Assembly: GCA_947428535.1 (NCBI GenBank)
Contig: CANEMG010000017.1
Span: 1 to 10,525, forward strand
Length of the DNA stretch: 10,525 nucleotides
Reading direction: 5' to 3'
Source of the DNA: an uncultured Clostridium sp.
GTDB lineage: Bacteria; Bacillota; Clostridia; TANB77; CAG-508
The notes under the pieces are model-generated. The model made no database searches, was not told the origin of the DNA, and was given only the letters and a program-made list of their open reading frames with translations. Shown here in pieces: positions 1 to 6,222 of the stretch. Made by a program: the position numbers and the translations under genes. How positions within the stretch are numbered: position 1 is the first letter of the stretch; each line of letters begins with the position of its first letter.

Positions 1-1962
1 TATTACAGTAGTAGCGTTAGAAGGAGTTAGTATGAAAAATAAAAAAGGATTTACTAATAGTGAATATTTATTTGATATAAATGAAAAACAGTCTATTATT
101 AGCAAAAATAATATATCAAATAATTACAAAATTAATTTTATTTTTTCCAATGAAAAAGATACAGATATTATGACAGAAGTGATAGACACATTAACAGATA
201 TTTATGTTAGAGAAATCCTAAATTTTGATTTGTAAAAAATTAAAAACAGGAGGAAAATATGAAAAAAGTTAGATGTCTTTATAGAGTGTCAACAGTAAAA
301 CAATTAGATAAAAATGATATTCCAATGCAAAGAATAGAATGTATGAAATATATTGATATGATGCAAGATTGGAAGTTTGATAAAGAATATATTGAAAAAG
401 GTGTATCTGGGTATAATAAAAAACTTGAGGATAGAGATGTTTTACAAGAAATAAGAGCAGATGTAATAAATAAAGAATTTGACATTTTACTTGTATTTAT
501 GTTTGATAGACTTGGAAGAAGAGATGATGAAACACCATTTGTAGTAGAATGGTTTGTAGAACATGGAATTGAAGTTTGGTCAACACAAGAAGGACAACAG
601 AAATTTGAATCAAGAGCAGACAAATTGATTAATTATATAAGATATTGGCAATCAAGTGGAGAAAGTGAAAAGACTTCTATAAGAGTTAGAACTAAACAAA
701 AACAAATGATTGAGCAAGGAATTAATATTATGTCAGTTCCACCATATGGATATAAAATGATAAAAACGGGGGTTTATACTAAAAGAGGTGTGGAAAGAAA
801 AACTTATGAGGTAGTTCCTTCTGAAGCAGAAATTGTGAAAAAAATATTTAATTTATATACTGAAGAAGGATATGGTGGAATGAGAATAGCAAAATATTTG
901 AATAATAAGGGGTATAAAACTCATAAAGGATTAGACTGGAGCTATAATACAATAAATATTATGTTAAGAAATCCAATCTATATAGGATATTTATGTTTCC
1001 ATAAAACAAGTGTCCCAATTGGAGGTGGAAAACGAAAAAGAGTAACTAATAAAAAAGATTGGATTTTTTCAAAAGAAAGAATACCAGAATTTCAAATTAT
1101 ATCAGAAGAACAATTTGAAAAAGCACAGGAAATAAAGCAGGCGAGAAAGAATATCAATAAGCAATGTGAAGAAAAAAATAAAGAGTATTTTAAATATCAA
1201 ACTAAAGGAAATATTCTTTTTACAGGATACATAATTTGTGGAGGTTGTGGAGCAAAATTAACAACTAGAAGTTCAAAAAGAAAAATAAAACTAGAAGATG
1301 GAAGTATAGGATACACAAAATACAGTTATTATGCTTGTAACAATAATTCTAGTGATAGAAAATGTACTTGTAAACAGAAAAGTCATAAGAGTAATACAAT
1401 AGAAGAACCAATATTAAATGAAATATACAAATATTTTGATTTGTTAGAAACAAGAGATTTATCAGAATATGTAAGAAAAATTCATAAAAATACAAATGAT
1501 AATGAAGGAAAACAAATCAGAGAACTAGAAAAAAATATAAAAGAATGTTTTAATAAAAATGATATGTTAAAAGAAGAAATAATAAATATAATAACAGGAA
1601 AAAGTAATTTTTCAAGAGAATTAATATCTGAACTAATAGAGGAAAATAAACAGAAAATAGAAGAATATGAAAAACAAAAAAGAGGATTAGAAATTTTAAA
1701 AAGACAAAAAGAGATTAATTTTGAACAAACTATGAAAGTAAAAAAGATGATTCCAGATTGGAAAGAGATATTAAAGAAATGCAGTATAGAAAGAAAGAAA
1801 ATGATTTTAGCAACAATTATAAAAGAAATTATTGTATATGATGATAAAATAGATATTTTTTTAAGAATTAGTTTAAATGAATTTATAAGAATGGCTAAAA
1901 AATTTGATATTAATAAGATAAAGGAAAAAGATTTAACTTTTTTTGAAAACCTATGTAACACG
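1..1962. mobile_element. Right-hand end of an integrated element (prophage or ICE/IME), partial
   Basis: A large serine recombinase gene ends inside a convergent host gene that is cut off mid-domain, the usual arrangement for an integrase placed at the edge of its own element. The element enters from outside the window and ends at about 1955-1965. No structural, conjugation or replication genes are visible here, so phage, ICE and small mobilisable element cannot be told apart. The exact boundary is inferred from where the M15 reading frame stops resembling its family, not from a seen direct repeat, because the other end is outside the window. Confidence 0.65.
32..235 (+). CDS. Small hypothetical protein directly upstream of the recombinase
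   Basis: A 67-residue, highly polar protein that I do not recognise. It has a fair ribosome binding site (AAGGAG at 21-26) and ends 23 bp before the recombinase start, so the two are very likely co-transcribed. The C-terminal third (about residues 43-67) looks like one amphipathic helix; there is no signal peptide, membrane segment or cysteine cluster. Small proteins of this sort commonly sit directly in front of large serine recombinases in Clostridia elements, and a role in controlling recombination direction is possible but only by position. A stop codon at 28-30 in another frame may be the end of a preceding gene overlapping this binding site. The ATG frame is itself open back to base 2, so a start further upstream cannot be excluded. 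Confidence 0.6.
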   Translation: MKNKKGFTNSEYLFDINEKQSIISKNNISNNYKINFIFSNEKDTDIMTEVIDTLTDIYVREILNFDL

Positions 1963-1986
1963 TTCCACATAATTCCAAATTCCTGA
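259..1986 (+). CDS. Large serine recombinase (site-specific integrase of the mobile element)
   Basis: A 575-residue large serine recombinase that cuts and rejoins attachment sites through a serine-DNA intermediate to integrate and excise its element. The resolvase-type catalytic domain covers about residues 3-150: Ser11 in YRVST is the nucleophile, and FDRLGRR (82-88) and the SSGESEKTSIR region (132-142) give the expected active-site arginines and helix E. The 'recombinase' DNA-binding domain spans about 160-250 (VPPYGYK; LRNPIYIGYL). A zinc ribbon follows (Cys327, Cys330, Cys360, Cys369/371), then a long charged coiled coil (about 415-495), which controls synapsis in this family. Start: AGGAGG at 248-253, 5 bp before the ATG. 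The last 10 or so codons overlap the convergent, truncated M15 gene, so they lie at or beyond the attachment-site core and may differ when the element is excised. All catalytic motifs look intact. Confidence 0.95.
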   Translation: MKKVRCLYRVSTVKQLDKNDIPMQRIECMKYIDMMQDWKFDKEYIEKGVSGYNKKLEDRDVLQEIRADVINKEFDILLVFMFDRLGRRDDETPFVVEWFVEHGIEVWSTQEGQQKFESRADKLINYIRYWQSSGESEKTSIRVRTKQKQMIEQGINIMSVPPYGYKMIKTGVYTKRGVERKTYEVVPSEAEIVKKIFNLYTEEGYGGMRIAKYLNNKGYKTHKGLDWSYNTINIMLRNPIYIGYLCFHKTSVPIGGGKRKRVTNKKDWIFSKERIPEFQIISEEQFEKAQEIKQARKNINKQCEEKNKEYFKYQTKGNILFTGYIICGGCGAKLTTRSSKRKIKLEDGSIGYTKYSYYACNNNSSDRKCTCKQKSHKSNTIEEPILNEIYKYFDLLETRDLSEYVRKIHKNTNDNEGKQIRELEKNIKECFNKNDMLKEEIINIITGKSNFSRELISELIEENKQKIEEYEKQKRGLEILKRQKEINFEQTMKVKKMIPDWKEILKKCSIERKKMILATIIKEIIVYDDKIDIFLRISLNEFIRMAKKFDINKIKEKDLTFFENLCNTFHIIPNS

Positions 1987-2328
1987 ACTTATAGCTAAAT
2001 TTCTCATAGTATTTCTTTGTTGTGCACTTAAATTTTGTCCCACATCAAAAGCAAGTCCGGCATAATGTTGAGAAAGTGTTCCATGACCACCTTCCCATGG
2101 CCTTTTAAAAGCATAACCAACATAAATTGGTCTGCCATATATATATCTAAAACTATTCCAAGCTTCCATAGCTCTTCTATCTGTCCATAATAATCCAGAT
2201 TTACTAGAACCTCTAAACTCTCTAACTGTTAATGTGGAATTATTATTGTATGGCATTCTTTGATTTTCTGAACGATAATAGGTTTCCATTCTATTGGTAT
2301 TGTTATTATATACAAGTATTTTTGCCAT
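1951..2328 (-). pseudogene. M15-family peptidoglycan peptidase, 3' truncated by element insertion
   Basis: The first ~122 residues belong to a D,D-carboxypeptidase-like M15/DUF882-type hydrolase. The zinc-site motif SQHYAGLAFDV is present (His88, Asp95), preceded by the FKRPWEGGHG segment. The family's last ligand (a W-x-H-x-D-like motif about 10 residues after WNYVE) is missing: the frame runs three codons past WNYVE into element DNA and stops. Relatives I recall also carry a C-terminal peptidoglycan-binding domain. The product should lack a complete metal site and be inactive. There is no obvious signal peptide; it starts directly MAKILVY. Start: AAAGGAG 5-6 bp ahead, inside a leader hairpin. 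The upstream part of the gene is undecayed, suggesting recent insertion or restoration by excision. The remaining 3' part should lie beyond the other end of the element. Confidence 0.8.
1952..1971. other. Putative attachment half-site (attL/attR) with imperfect dyad
   Basis: The recombinase and the truncated M15 frame meet here. The stretch has an imperfect dyad: TATGT (1952-1956) and ACATA (1967-1971) around a central ACGT (1960-1963), centred between 1961 and 1962. Serine integrase sites are imperfect inverted repeats around a 2-bp crossover. The dyad centre falls in the codon (1960-1962) where the M15 protein departs from the Glu-Pro I recall for the family. Without the other junction this remains inference. 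Confidence 0.4.
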
Positions 2329-2337
2329 AAAAAACTC

Positions 2338-2370
2338 CTTTCATAGTATTCTCCTTATATACTATGAAAG
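2338..2370 (-). promoter_or_regulatory. Leader hairpin overlapping the M15 ribosome binding site
   Basis: A perfect 12-bp inverted repeat (CTTTCATAGTAT at 2338-2349, ATACTATGAAAG at 2359-2370) with a 9-nt loop. In the minus-strand mRNA its 3' arm contains the start of the AAAGGAG site for the M15 ATG at 2328, and six U residues (2334-2329) follow three bases after the stem. It could block ribosome binding or act as a weak terminator/attenuator. The loop exposes a second AAGGAG positioned for a 12-codon leader reading frame (2344 to 2306) that overlaps the M15 start. Confidence 0.55.
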
Positions 2371-2394
2371 AAGTGTAAATAGTGTACATGCGAA

Positions 2395-2423
2395 ATTATT
2401 TGAAAAGATACAAGATATTACAA
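2395..2423 (-). promoter_or_regulatory. Candidate promoter for the M15 gene
   Basis: On the minus strand TTGTAA (2423-2418) and AATAAT (2400-2395) are separated by exactly 17 bp, a sigma-A-like arrangement. It would start transcription near 2388 and give a leader of about 60 nt containing the 2338-2370 hairpin. It lies just after the stop of the upstream dehydrogenase on the same strand. No terminator is visible between the two genes, so read-through is also possible. AT-richness makes chance matches likely. Confidence 0.35.
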
Positions 2424-2431
2424 TCTTTAAT

Positions 2432-3121
2432 TTAATTTCTCTCAATAATAATATCAGCCACATTTAAATCTCTATAATTTAAAATATTATCTAAAATAAC
2501 AGTAGCAACACTAGCAGGATTCATAAAAGAATTTGATTTTTCTTCAGATACATAATGTCTATTATTATTCCAAAACTCAGTATTCATTCCACCAGGGTAG
2601 ACACCAATTACTTTTACAGAAGTTCCTTTATATGCAGCTTTTAAACTTTCTGTATAACCACGCTCGCCCCATTTAGCAGAACAATATAAAGCTTCATTTT
2701 TGTTACCTTTTAAAGCGGCAGAAGACATTATATTTACAATTTTTAAATCTTGTTCATTTGATATTTTTAAAGCTTCAGTAGAACATAAAATCATACCTTT
2801 TAAACCAGTTAATGAAATATCAATATCTTTATTAGAATATTCAGTTGGTAATTTAAAACAAGCTTTTTCAGCACAATTTATTAGATAAGATATTTTTCCT
2901 AATTTAGAAATTTTTTTGAATGAGTCAATTACAAAATTTGAATCTGTTATATCTCCAATAAAACTTTTATAATTATCTTTAAACATTAAATCTAATTTTT
3001 CAGCTTTTTCTTTATTTCTAGATAAATTGCAAACATATAAACCTCTGTGAATTGCTTGTATCGAAATTTCACGACCTAAGCCACTAGTACCACCAGTTAT
3101 AACTAATATATTTTTTTCCAT
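2432..3121 (-). CDS. Short-chain dehydrogenase/reductase (SDR family oxidoreductase)
   Basis: A 229-residue classical SDR, a cytoplasmic NAD(P)-dependent oxidoreductase; the substrate cannot be told. The cofactor site TGGTSGLG is at about residues 9-16, and the Arg in LSRNK (39-43) after beta-2 favours NADPH. An acidic DITD motif follows. The usual NAG reads NCA (82-84). The catalytic Ser lies in NIMSSAALKG and the Tyr-Lys pair in YCSAKWG, followed by the PGG motif. The length is on the short side of the 230-260 usual for the family, but all core elements are present and the C-terminus ends after the last strand. The ribosome binding site is modest (AGAGAGG). It is transcribed divergently from the response regulator, with a long palindrome over its promoter, so it is probably under a dedicated repressor. 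No regulator gene for it is visible here. Confidence 0.9.
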   Translation of the reverse strand: MEKNILVITGGTSGLGREISIQAIHRGLYVCNLSRNKEKAEKLDLMFKDNYKSFIGDITDSNFVIDSFKKISKLGKISYLINCAEKACFKLPTEYSNKDIDISLTGLKGMILCSTEALKISNEQDLKIVNIMSSAALKGNKNEALYCSAKWGERGYTESLKAAYKGTSVKVIGVYPGGMNTEFWNNNRHYVSEEKSNSFMNPASVATVILDNILNYRDLNVADIIIERN

Positions 3122-3134
3122 AATGACCTCTCTA

Positions 3135-3172
3135 AAATTAAATTATGATAGTATGCTATCATAGTTTAATTT
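3135..3172. repeat. 17+17 bp inverted repeat, probable operator
   Basis: Left arm 3135-3151 and right arm 3156-3172 pair over 17 bp with a single mismatch (3143/3164) and a 4-bp centre. The perfect core is ATGATAGTATGCTATCAT (3145-3162). It covers the spacer and -10 of the dehydrogenase promoter, the classic position for a dimeric repressor such as TetR or MarR family. Since it also lies in the dehydrogenase 5' region it could form an RNA hairpin, but the symmetric centre and promoter overlap favour a protein site. Confidence 0.65.
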
Positions 3173-3181
3173 GATTATCAA
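3153..3181 (-). promoter_or_regulatory. Candidate promoter of the dehydrogenase gene
   Basis: On the minus strand TTGATA (3181-3176) and TAGCAT (3158-3153) are 17 bp apart. TGA directly before TAGCAT makes an extended -10, which would compensate for the weak hexamer. The palindrome at 3135-3172 overlaps the -10 and spacer. Confidence 0.45.
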
Positions 3182-3186
3182 CTAAA

Positions 3187-3220
3187 AATTTACAAATTAG
3201 ATACAATTATAATATATAAT
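3187..3220 (+). promoter_or_regulatory. Response-regulator promoter with two 11-bp TACA boxes
   Basis: Two copies of the box found before the ligase gene lie here 11 bp apart: TTTACA (TACA at 3191-3194) and AGATACAATT (TACA at 3202-3205). TATAAT at 3215-3220 starts exactly 13 bp after the last TACA, as at 6181/6194. The dehydrogenase -35 (3176-3181) is also next to the boxes on the other side. I infer autoregulation by the OmpR-family regulator encoded just downstream. Confidence 0.55.
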
Positions 3221-3237
3221 AACAATGGAGGATAATG

Positions 3238-3894
3238 ATGAATAGGATTTTAATTATAGAGGATGAAATTGCGATAAGTGATTTAATAAAGATAGGGCTA
3301 GAATCACAGGGATATAGATGTGAAACCGTGTCAGATGGAGAAAAGGCAGCAGACTATATAGAACAAAAAGACTATGATTTAATATTGTTAGATATAATGC
3401 TTCCTAAAGTAGATGGATATGAGGTTTTAGAATATGTAAAACAGATAAAAAAGATGCCAGTTATTTTCATAACAGCCAAAAGTGAATTAAAAGATAAAGT
3501 AAAAGGACTAAACGATGGTGCAGATGATTATATAACTAAGCCATTTGATATGGAGGAGCTAATAGCAAGAGTACAAGCAGTGCTTAGAAGATATAACAAA
3601 TTAGAAGATATTATTGTAATTGATAATATTACTATAAATATAGTTGCAAGAAGTGTTAAAGATGGAGAAAATAAAATTGATTTAACACCAAAAGAATTTG
3701 ACCTTTTAATGCTATTAGTACAAAATAAAAATACAGCATTATATAGAGAAATAATTTTTGAGAAAGTTTGGGGAGAAGAATTAGAATTTGAAACAAGAAC
3801 TTTAGATTTGCATATTCAAAGATTAAGAAAGAAATTGAATTGGAAAGATAAAATTAAAACAGTATATAGAATTGGATATATGTTAGAAATATAG
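3238..3894 (+). CDS. OmpR/PhoB-family response regulator
   Basis: A 218-residue cytoplasmic two-component response regulator. The receiver domain (about 1-115) has the acidic pair Glu8/Asp9, phospho-acceptor Asp52 in LILLDIMLP, Thr79 and the conserved Lys101 in YITKPFD. The C-terminal winged-helix domain (about 125-217) has the family signatures DLTPKEFDLLMLL and a recognition-helix region TRTLDLHIQRLRKKL ending in YRIGYML. Two ATGs lie in tandem; the second (3238) is chosen because it is 6 bp after GGAGG (3227-3231), whereas the first (3235) is only 3 bp away. The sensor kinase gene starts 13 bp downstream. Tandem 11-bp repeats before this gene and before the ligase gene fit direct-repeat binding by this family. 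Overall build resembles PhoP/VanR-like regulators, but the exact orthologue cannot be fixed. Confidence 0.95.
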   Translation: MNRILIIEDEIAISDLIKIGLESQGYRCETVSDGEKAADYIEQKDYDLILLDIMLPKVDGYEVLEYVKQIKKMPVIFITAKSELKDKVKGLNDGADDYITKPFDMEELIARVQAVLRRYNKLEDIIVIDNITINIVARSVKDGENKIDLTPKEFDLLMLLVQNKNTALYREIIFEKVWGEELEFETRTLDLHIQRLRKKLNWKDKIKTVYRIGYMLEI

Positions 3895-3906
3895 AAAGGT
3901 AGTAAA

Positions 3907-5304
3907 ATGAAATTTTGGACTAAATTATGTTTAAGTACAATAATAATTATATCTATTATATTATCATTTAGTAGATATTTTATTGTAAGACAAAATTTCC
4001 TAAACTCAATAGAAAACAGTAGTAATCAAAATGCAAATAAGCATCATTTGGAAAGATACTATTTAGAAGGAAATATTATTAACAAAATTGAACAGGGAGA
4101 AGAGATTGAAAATGATTCAATTGTAGAATATATAAATTCTGTATATTCATATATGAATGAAGATTCGGAAAAAGTGGCGGTATATACTGAAAATAAAGAA
4201 AGAATATTTTGCAATTTTGAACAAATAGATAGTTTAGATTTAGAAAAACTTTTTAATAAAGAAATTGATCAATATTATTTAAAAAAGGTCGAAAACAAAA
4301 ATTATATGGTGTTTTCATCTTATTGGTCTATAAATAGTAATAATATTTATATTGTAAATATTTATGATATTACACCAATCTATGAAGAAAGAGAAAGACA
4401 ACTTAAAGAAGTAATGTTTGCTGATATTTTAATAATTATTATTGCTTCTATTTTTATATCTATCTTTTCAAAAATTTTAACAAGACCAATAGAAAAATTG
4501 AATGATACAAGTAAGAAAATTTCATCAGGAAAGTTTAATGAAAGGGTAAATATAAAAACTAATGATGAGATAGGTGAATTGGCAGATAGCTTTAATGTTA
4601 TGGCAGAAGAAATAGAAAATAAAATAAATTTTTTAAATCTTTCTATTAAACAAAAAGATGACTTTATAGCAGGATTTTCACACGAAATAAAAACACCGAT
4701 GACTGCTATAATAGGATATTCAGATTTACTTAGACTAAAAAAATGTGATGAAAATATAACATCAAAAGCTTTAAATTATATTTATTCAGAGTCTAAAAGA
4801 TTAGAAGAATTATCATACAAATTGTTATTTCTAATGGGATTATCAGAAAATAAAATTGAATTGAAAAATATTGAAGTAAAGAATTGTATTGAAAGAATTT
4901 CAAGAAAAATAGTTTTAGAAGATATAAATTTGAAATTAAATTTAGAACAGGCTTTAGTAAACTTAGATGAAAACTTAATAGAAGTTGTTATAAGAAATTT
5001 GGTACAAAATGCAACTAAGGCAGATCCAAAAGATAAATGCATTTTTATACATGGTGAACTATTAGAAAATAAATATAGAATTTCAGTAGTAGATTCTGGA
5101 AGAGGAATTCCTAAAGAACATATTGAAAGAGTAACAGAAGACTTTTATATGGTAGATAAATCACGTAGTAATGAAAATGGTGGAACAGGAATTGGTCTAT
5201 CACTTTGTAAAAAAATTTTAAATTTGCATAATTCTAAGCTTTATATAGAAAGCGAAGAGAATGTTGGAACTAAAGTATATTTTGAATTGGAGGTAACAGA
5301 TTGA
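3907..5304 (+). CDS. Membrane sensor histidine kinase
   Basis: A 465-residue partner kinase of the response regulator immediately upstream. It has a first membrane helix at about 8-24, an extracytoplasmic sensing domain of about 145 residues (25-168) that I do not recognise, and a second helix at about 170-190. HAMP follows (191-243; TRPIEKL), then a HisKA domain with the phospho-acceptor His259 in FSHEIKTPMTA. The HATPase domain carries the N box (IRNLVQNATKAD, about 362-373), G1 box DSGRGIP (396-402), F box FYMVDKSRS and G2 box GTGIGLSL (426-433), all intact. The build is the common Firmicutes PhoR/VanS/WalK-like type without a PAS domain. Its stop overlaps the TTG start of the next gene, implying translational coupling and a shared signalling role. 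Confidence 0.95.
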   Translation: MKFWTKLCLSTIIIISIILSFSRYFIVRQNFLNSIENSSNQNANKHHLERYYLEGNIINKIEQGEEIENDSIVEYINSVYSYMNEDSEKVAVYTENKERIFCNFEQIDSLDLEKLFNKEIDQYYLKKVENKNYMVFSSYWSINSNNIYIVNIYDITPIYEERERQLKEVMFADILIIIIASIFISIFSKILTRPIEKLNDTSKKISSGKFNERVNIKTNDEIGELADSFNVMAEEIENKINFLNLSIKQKDDFIAGFSHEIKTPMTAIIGYSDLLRLKKCDENITSKALNYIYSESKRLEELSYKLLFLMGLSENKIELKNIEVKNCIERISRKIVLEDINLKLNLEQALVNLDENLIEVVIRNLVQNATKADPKDKCIFIHGELLENKYRISVVDSGRGIPKEHIERVTEDFYMVDKSRSNENGGTGIGLSLCKKILNLHNSKLYIESEENVGTKVYFELEVTD

Positions 5305-6146
5305 ATATAAAAAGATGTCTTAAAAAAAGTATAATATTTATTTTAAGTATAATGGTGATAATATTTTCTTTTGTAATACCAAAGTTATTATTTGGAATAG
5401 AAGATTTTGCAAAGGAAGAAGAAATATATGGTAGAGAAAAAGTAAAAAGTAAAATTGATGTTGAAGCAGAAAAAATATATTTAGTAAAAGCTATCCATGA
5501 GCTTTATGATAATGAAATGGTTACTTTATCTGAAACAGAAGCATTATATTATATTGATAAAGGTGAGAAAAAAGTTGTTAGTAGAGATAAAAATAAATTA
5601 AAAAGAATTTTATTTACAGAAAGTACAGAAGAGTTATATAAAAATGCTGAAGAAACTCAAAAAATAAATAACGAAATTAAAAAGTTGGAAAATGTTAATA
5701 TATTAAATGAAGTTATTTTTAATAGTAATACTAAATACTCGATAAGGTATTATGGTACTAATGATTCTAAGCTTAGAGATAATCAATTAATTAAAAGCAT
5801 TGATATTATTTTAGAAGGATATGATATAAATATTGAAATAGAAAATAAAACAGGAAAAATTATTATGATGTCTTTACCAAAAGATAATATAAAAAATAAT
5901 ATAGCTAAAGAAGAAATTTTAGAAAACTATATAAAATATTTAGATTTATATATAATTGATGATTGGGAATTAAAAAAACAAAGTACACAGGCACATGTAA
6001 AATGTGATTATATTGTTTCAGAAAAATCGCAATTATTAGCAATGATTATAGAAAGCGATGAAGAATATATAATGTCAATTCAGACTATAGAAAGATATGG
6101 AGACTTATTGGAAGAACTTGAAAGATACAATTCATATACAAATTAA
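5301..6146 (+). CDS. Membrane-anchored hypothetical protein, third gene of the two-component operon
   Basis: A 281-residue protein of no family I recognise. It starts at TTG (5301), which overlaps the kinase stop TGA, with a strong GGAGG at 5289-5293, 7 bp ahead; no ATG in frame is better placed. Residues about 9-31 form one hydrophobic helix (IIFILSIMVIIFSFVIPKLL), followed by a lysine/glutamate-rich domain of about 245 residues predicted outside the membrane. The segment INIEIENKTGKIIMMSL (about 177-193) looks like a beta-hairpin of the PepSY-like type. Position and topology recall YycH/YycI, which act on the WalK kinase from outside the membrane, so I infer an accessory modulator or co-sensor; sequence similarity to those is not evident. 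The last two 11-bp repeat units at the 3' end of the gene belong to the downstream promoter array. Confidence 0.85.
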   Translation: MNIKRCLKKSIIFILSIMVIIFSFVIPKLLFGIEDFAKEEEIYGREKVKSKIDVEAEKIYLVKAIHELYDNEMVTLSETEALYYIDKGEKKVVSRDKNKLKRILFTESTEELYKNAEETQKINNEIKKLENVNILNEVIFNSNTKYSIRYYGTNDSKLRDNQLIKSIDIILEGYDINIEIENKTGKIIMMSLPKDNIKNNIAKEEILENYIKYLDLYIIDDWELKKQSTQAHVKCDYIVSEKSQLLAMIIESDEEYIMSIQTIERYGDLLEELERYNSYTN

Positions 6147-6199
6147 GTACATTTTAGATACAATATAAATACAATTCAGATACACCTATGCGTTATATT
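6122..6199 (+). promoter_or_regulatory. Six tandem 11-bp TACA repeats plus -10 (response-regulator-controlled promoter)
   Basis: TACA begins at 6126, 6137, 6148, 6159, 6170 and 6181: six copies with an exact 11-bp period, unit consensus roughly nAgaTACAatt. The first two are inside the 3' end of the preceding gene. A -10-like TATATT is at 6194-6199, 13 bp after the last TACA starts, and there is no good -35, as expected for an activated promoter. OmpR/PhoB-family regulators bind direct repeats about one helical turn apart; B. subtilis PhoP uses TTAACA-like repeats at about 11 bp. The match to the boxes before the response-regulator gene makes that regulator the likely ligand. Confidence 0.7.
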
Positions 6200-6222
6200 A
6201 AAACGTAAGGAGGAATGTATTT

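Noticed and set aside
1482..1970. Long minus-strand open frame inside the recombinase gene
   Set aside because: It is antisense to the coiled-coil region of a convincing gene. Its Phe/Ser/Ile-rich translation is what antisense of Lys/Glu/Asn-rich coding gives, and it has no ribosome binding site or family resemblance. The same applies to minus-strand frames at 279-623, 4782-5042, 6837-7067, 9920-10135 and 10260-10475, and to the plus-strand frame at 2700-2888.
2409..2422. Two TACA tetramers (2409 and 2419) as further response-regulator boxes near the M15 promoter
   Set aside because: Spacing is 10 bp rather than 11, only two copies, and no -10 at the 13-bp distance seen at the other two promoters.
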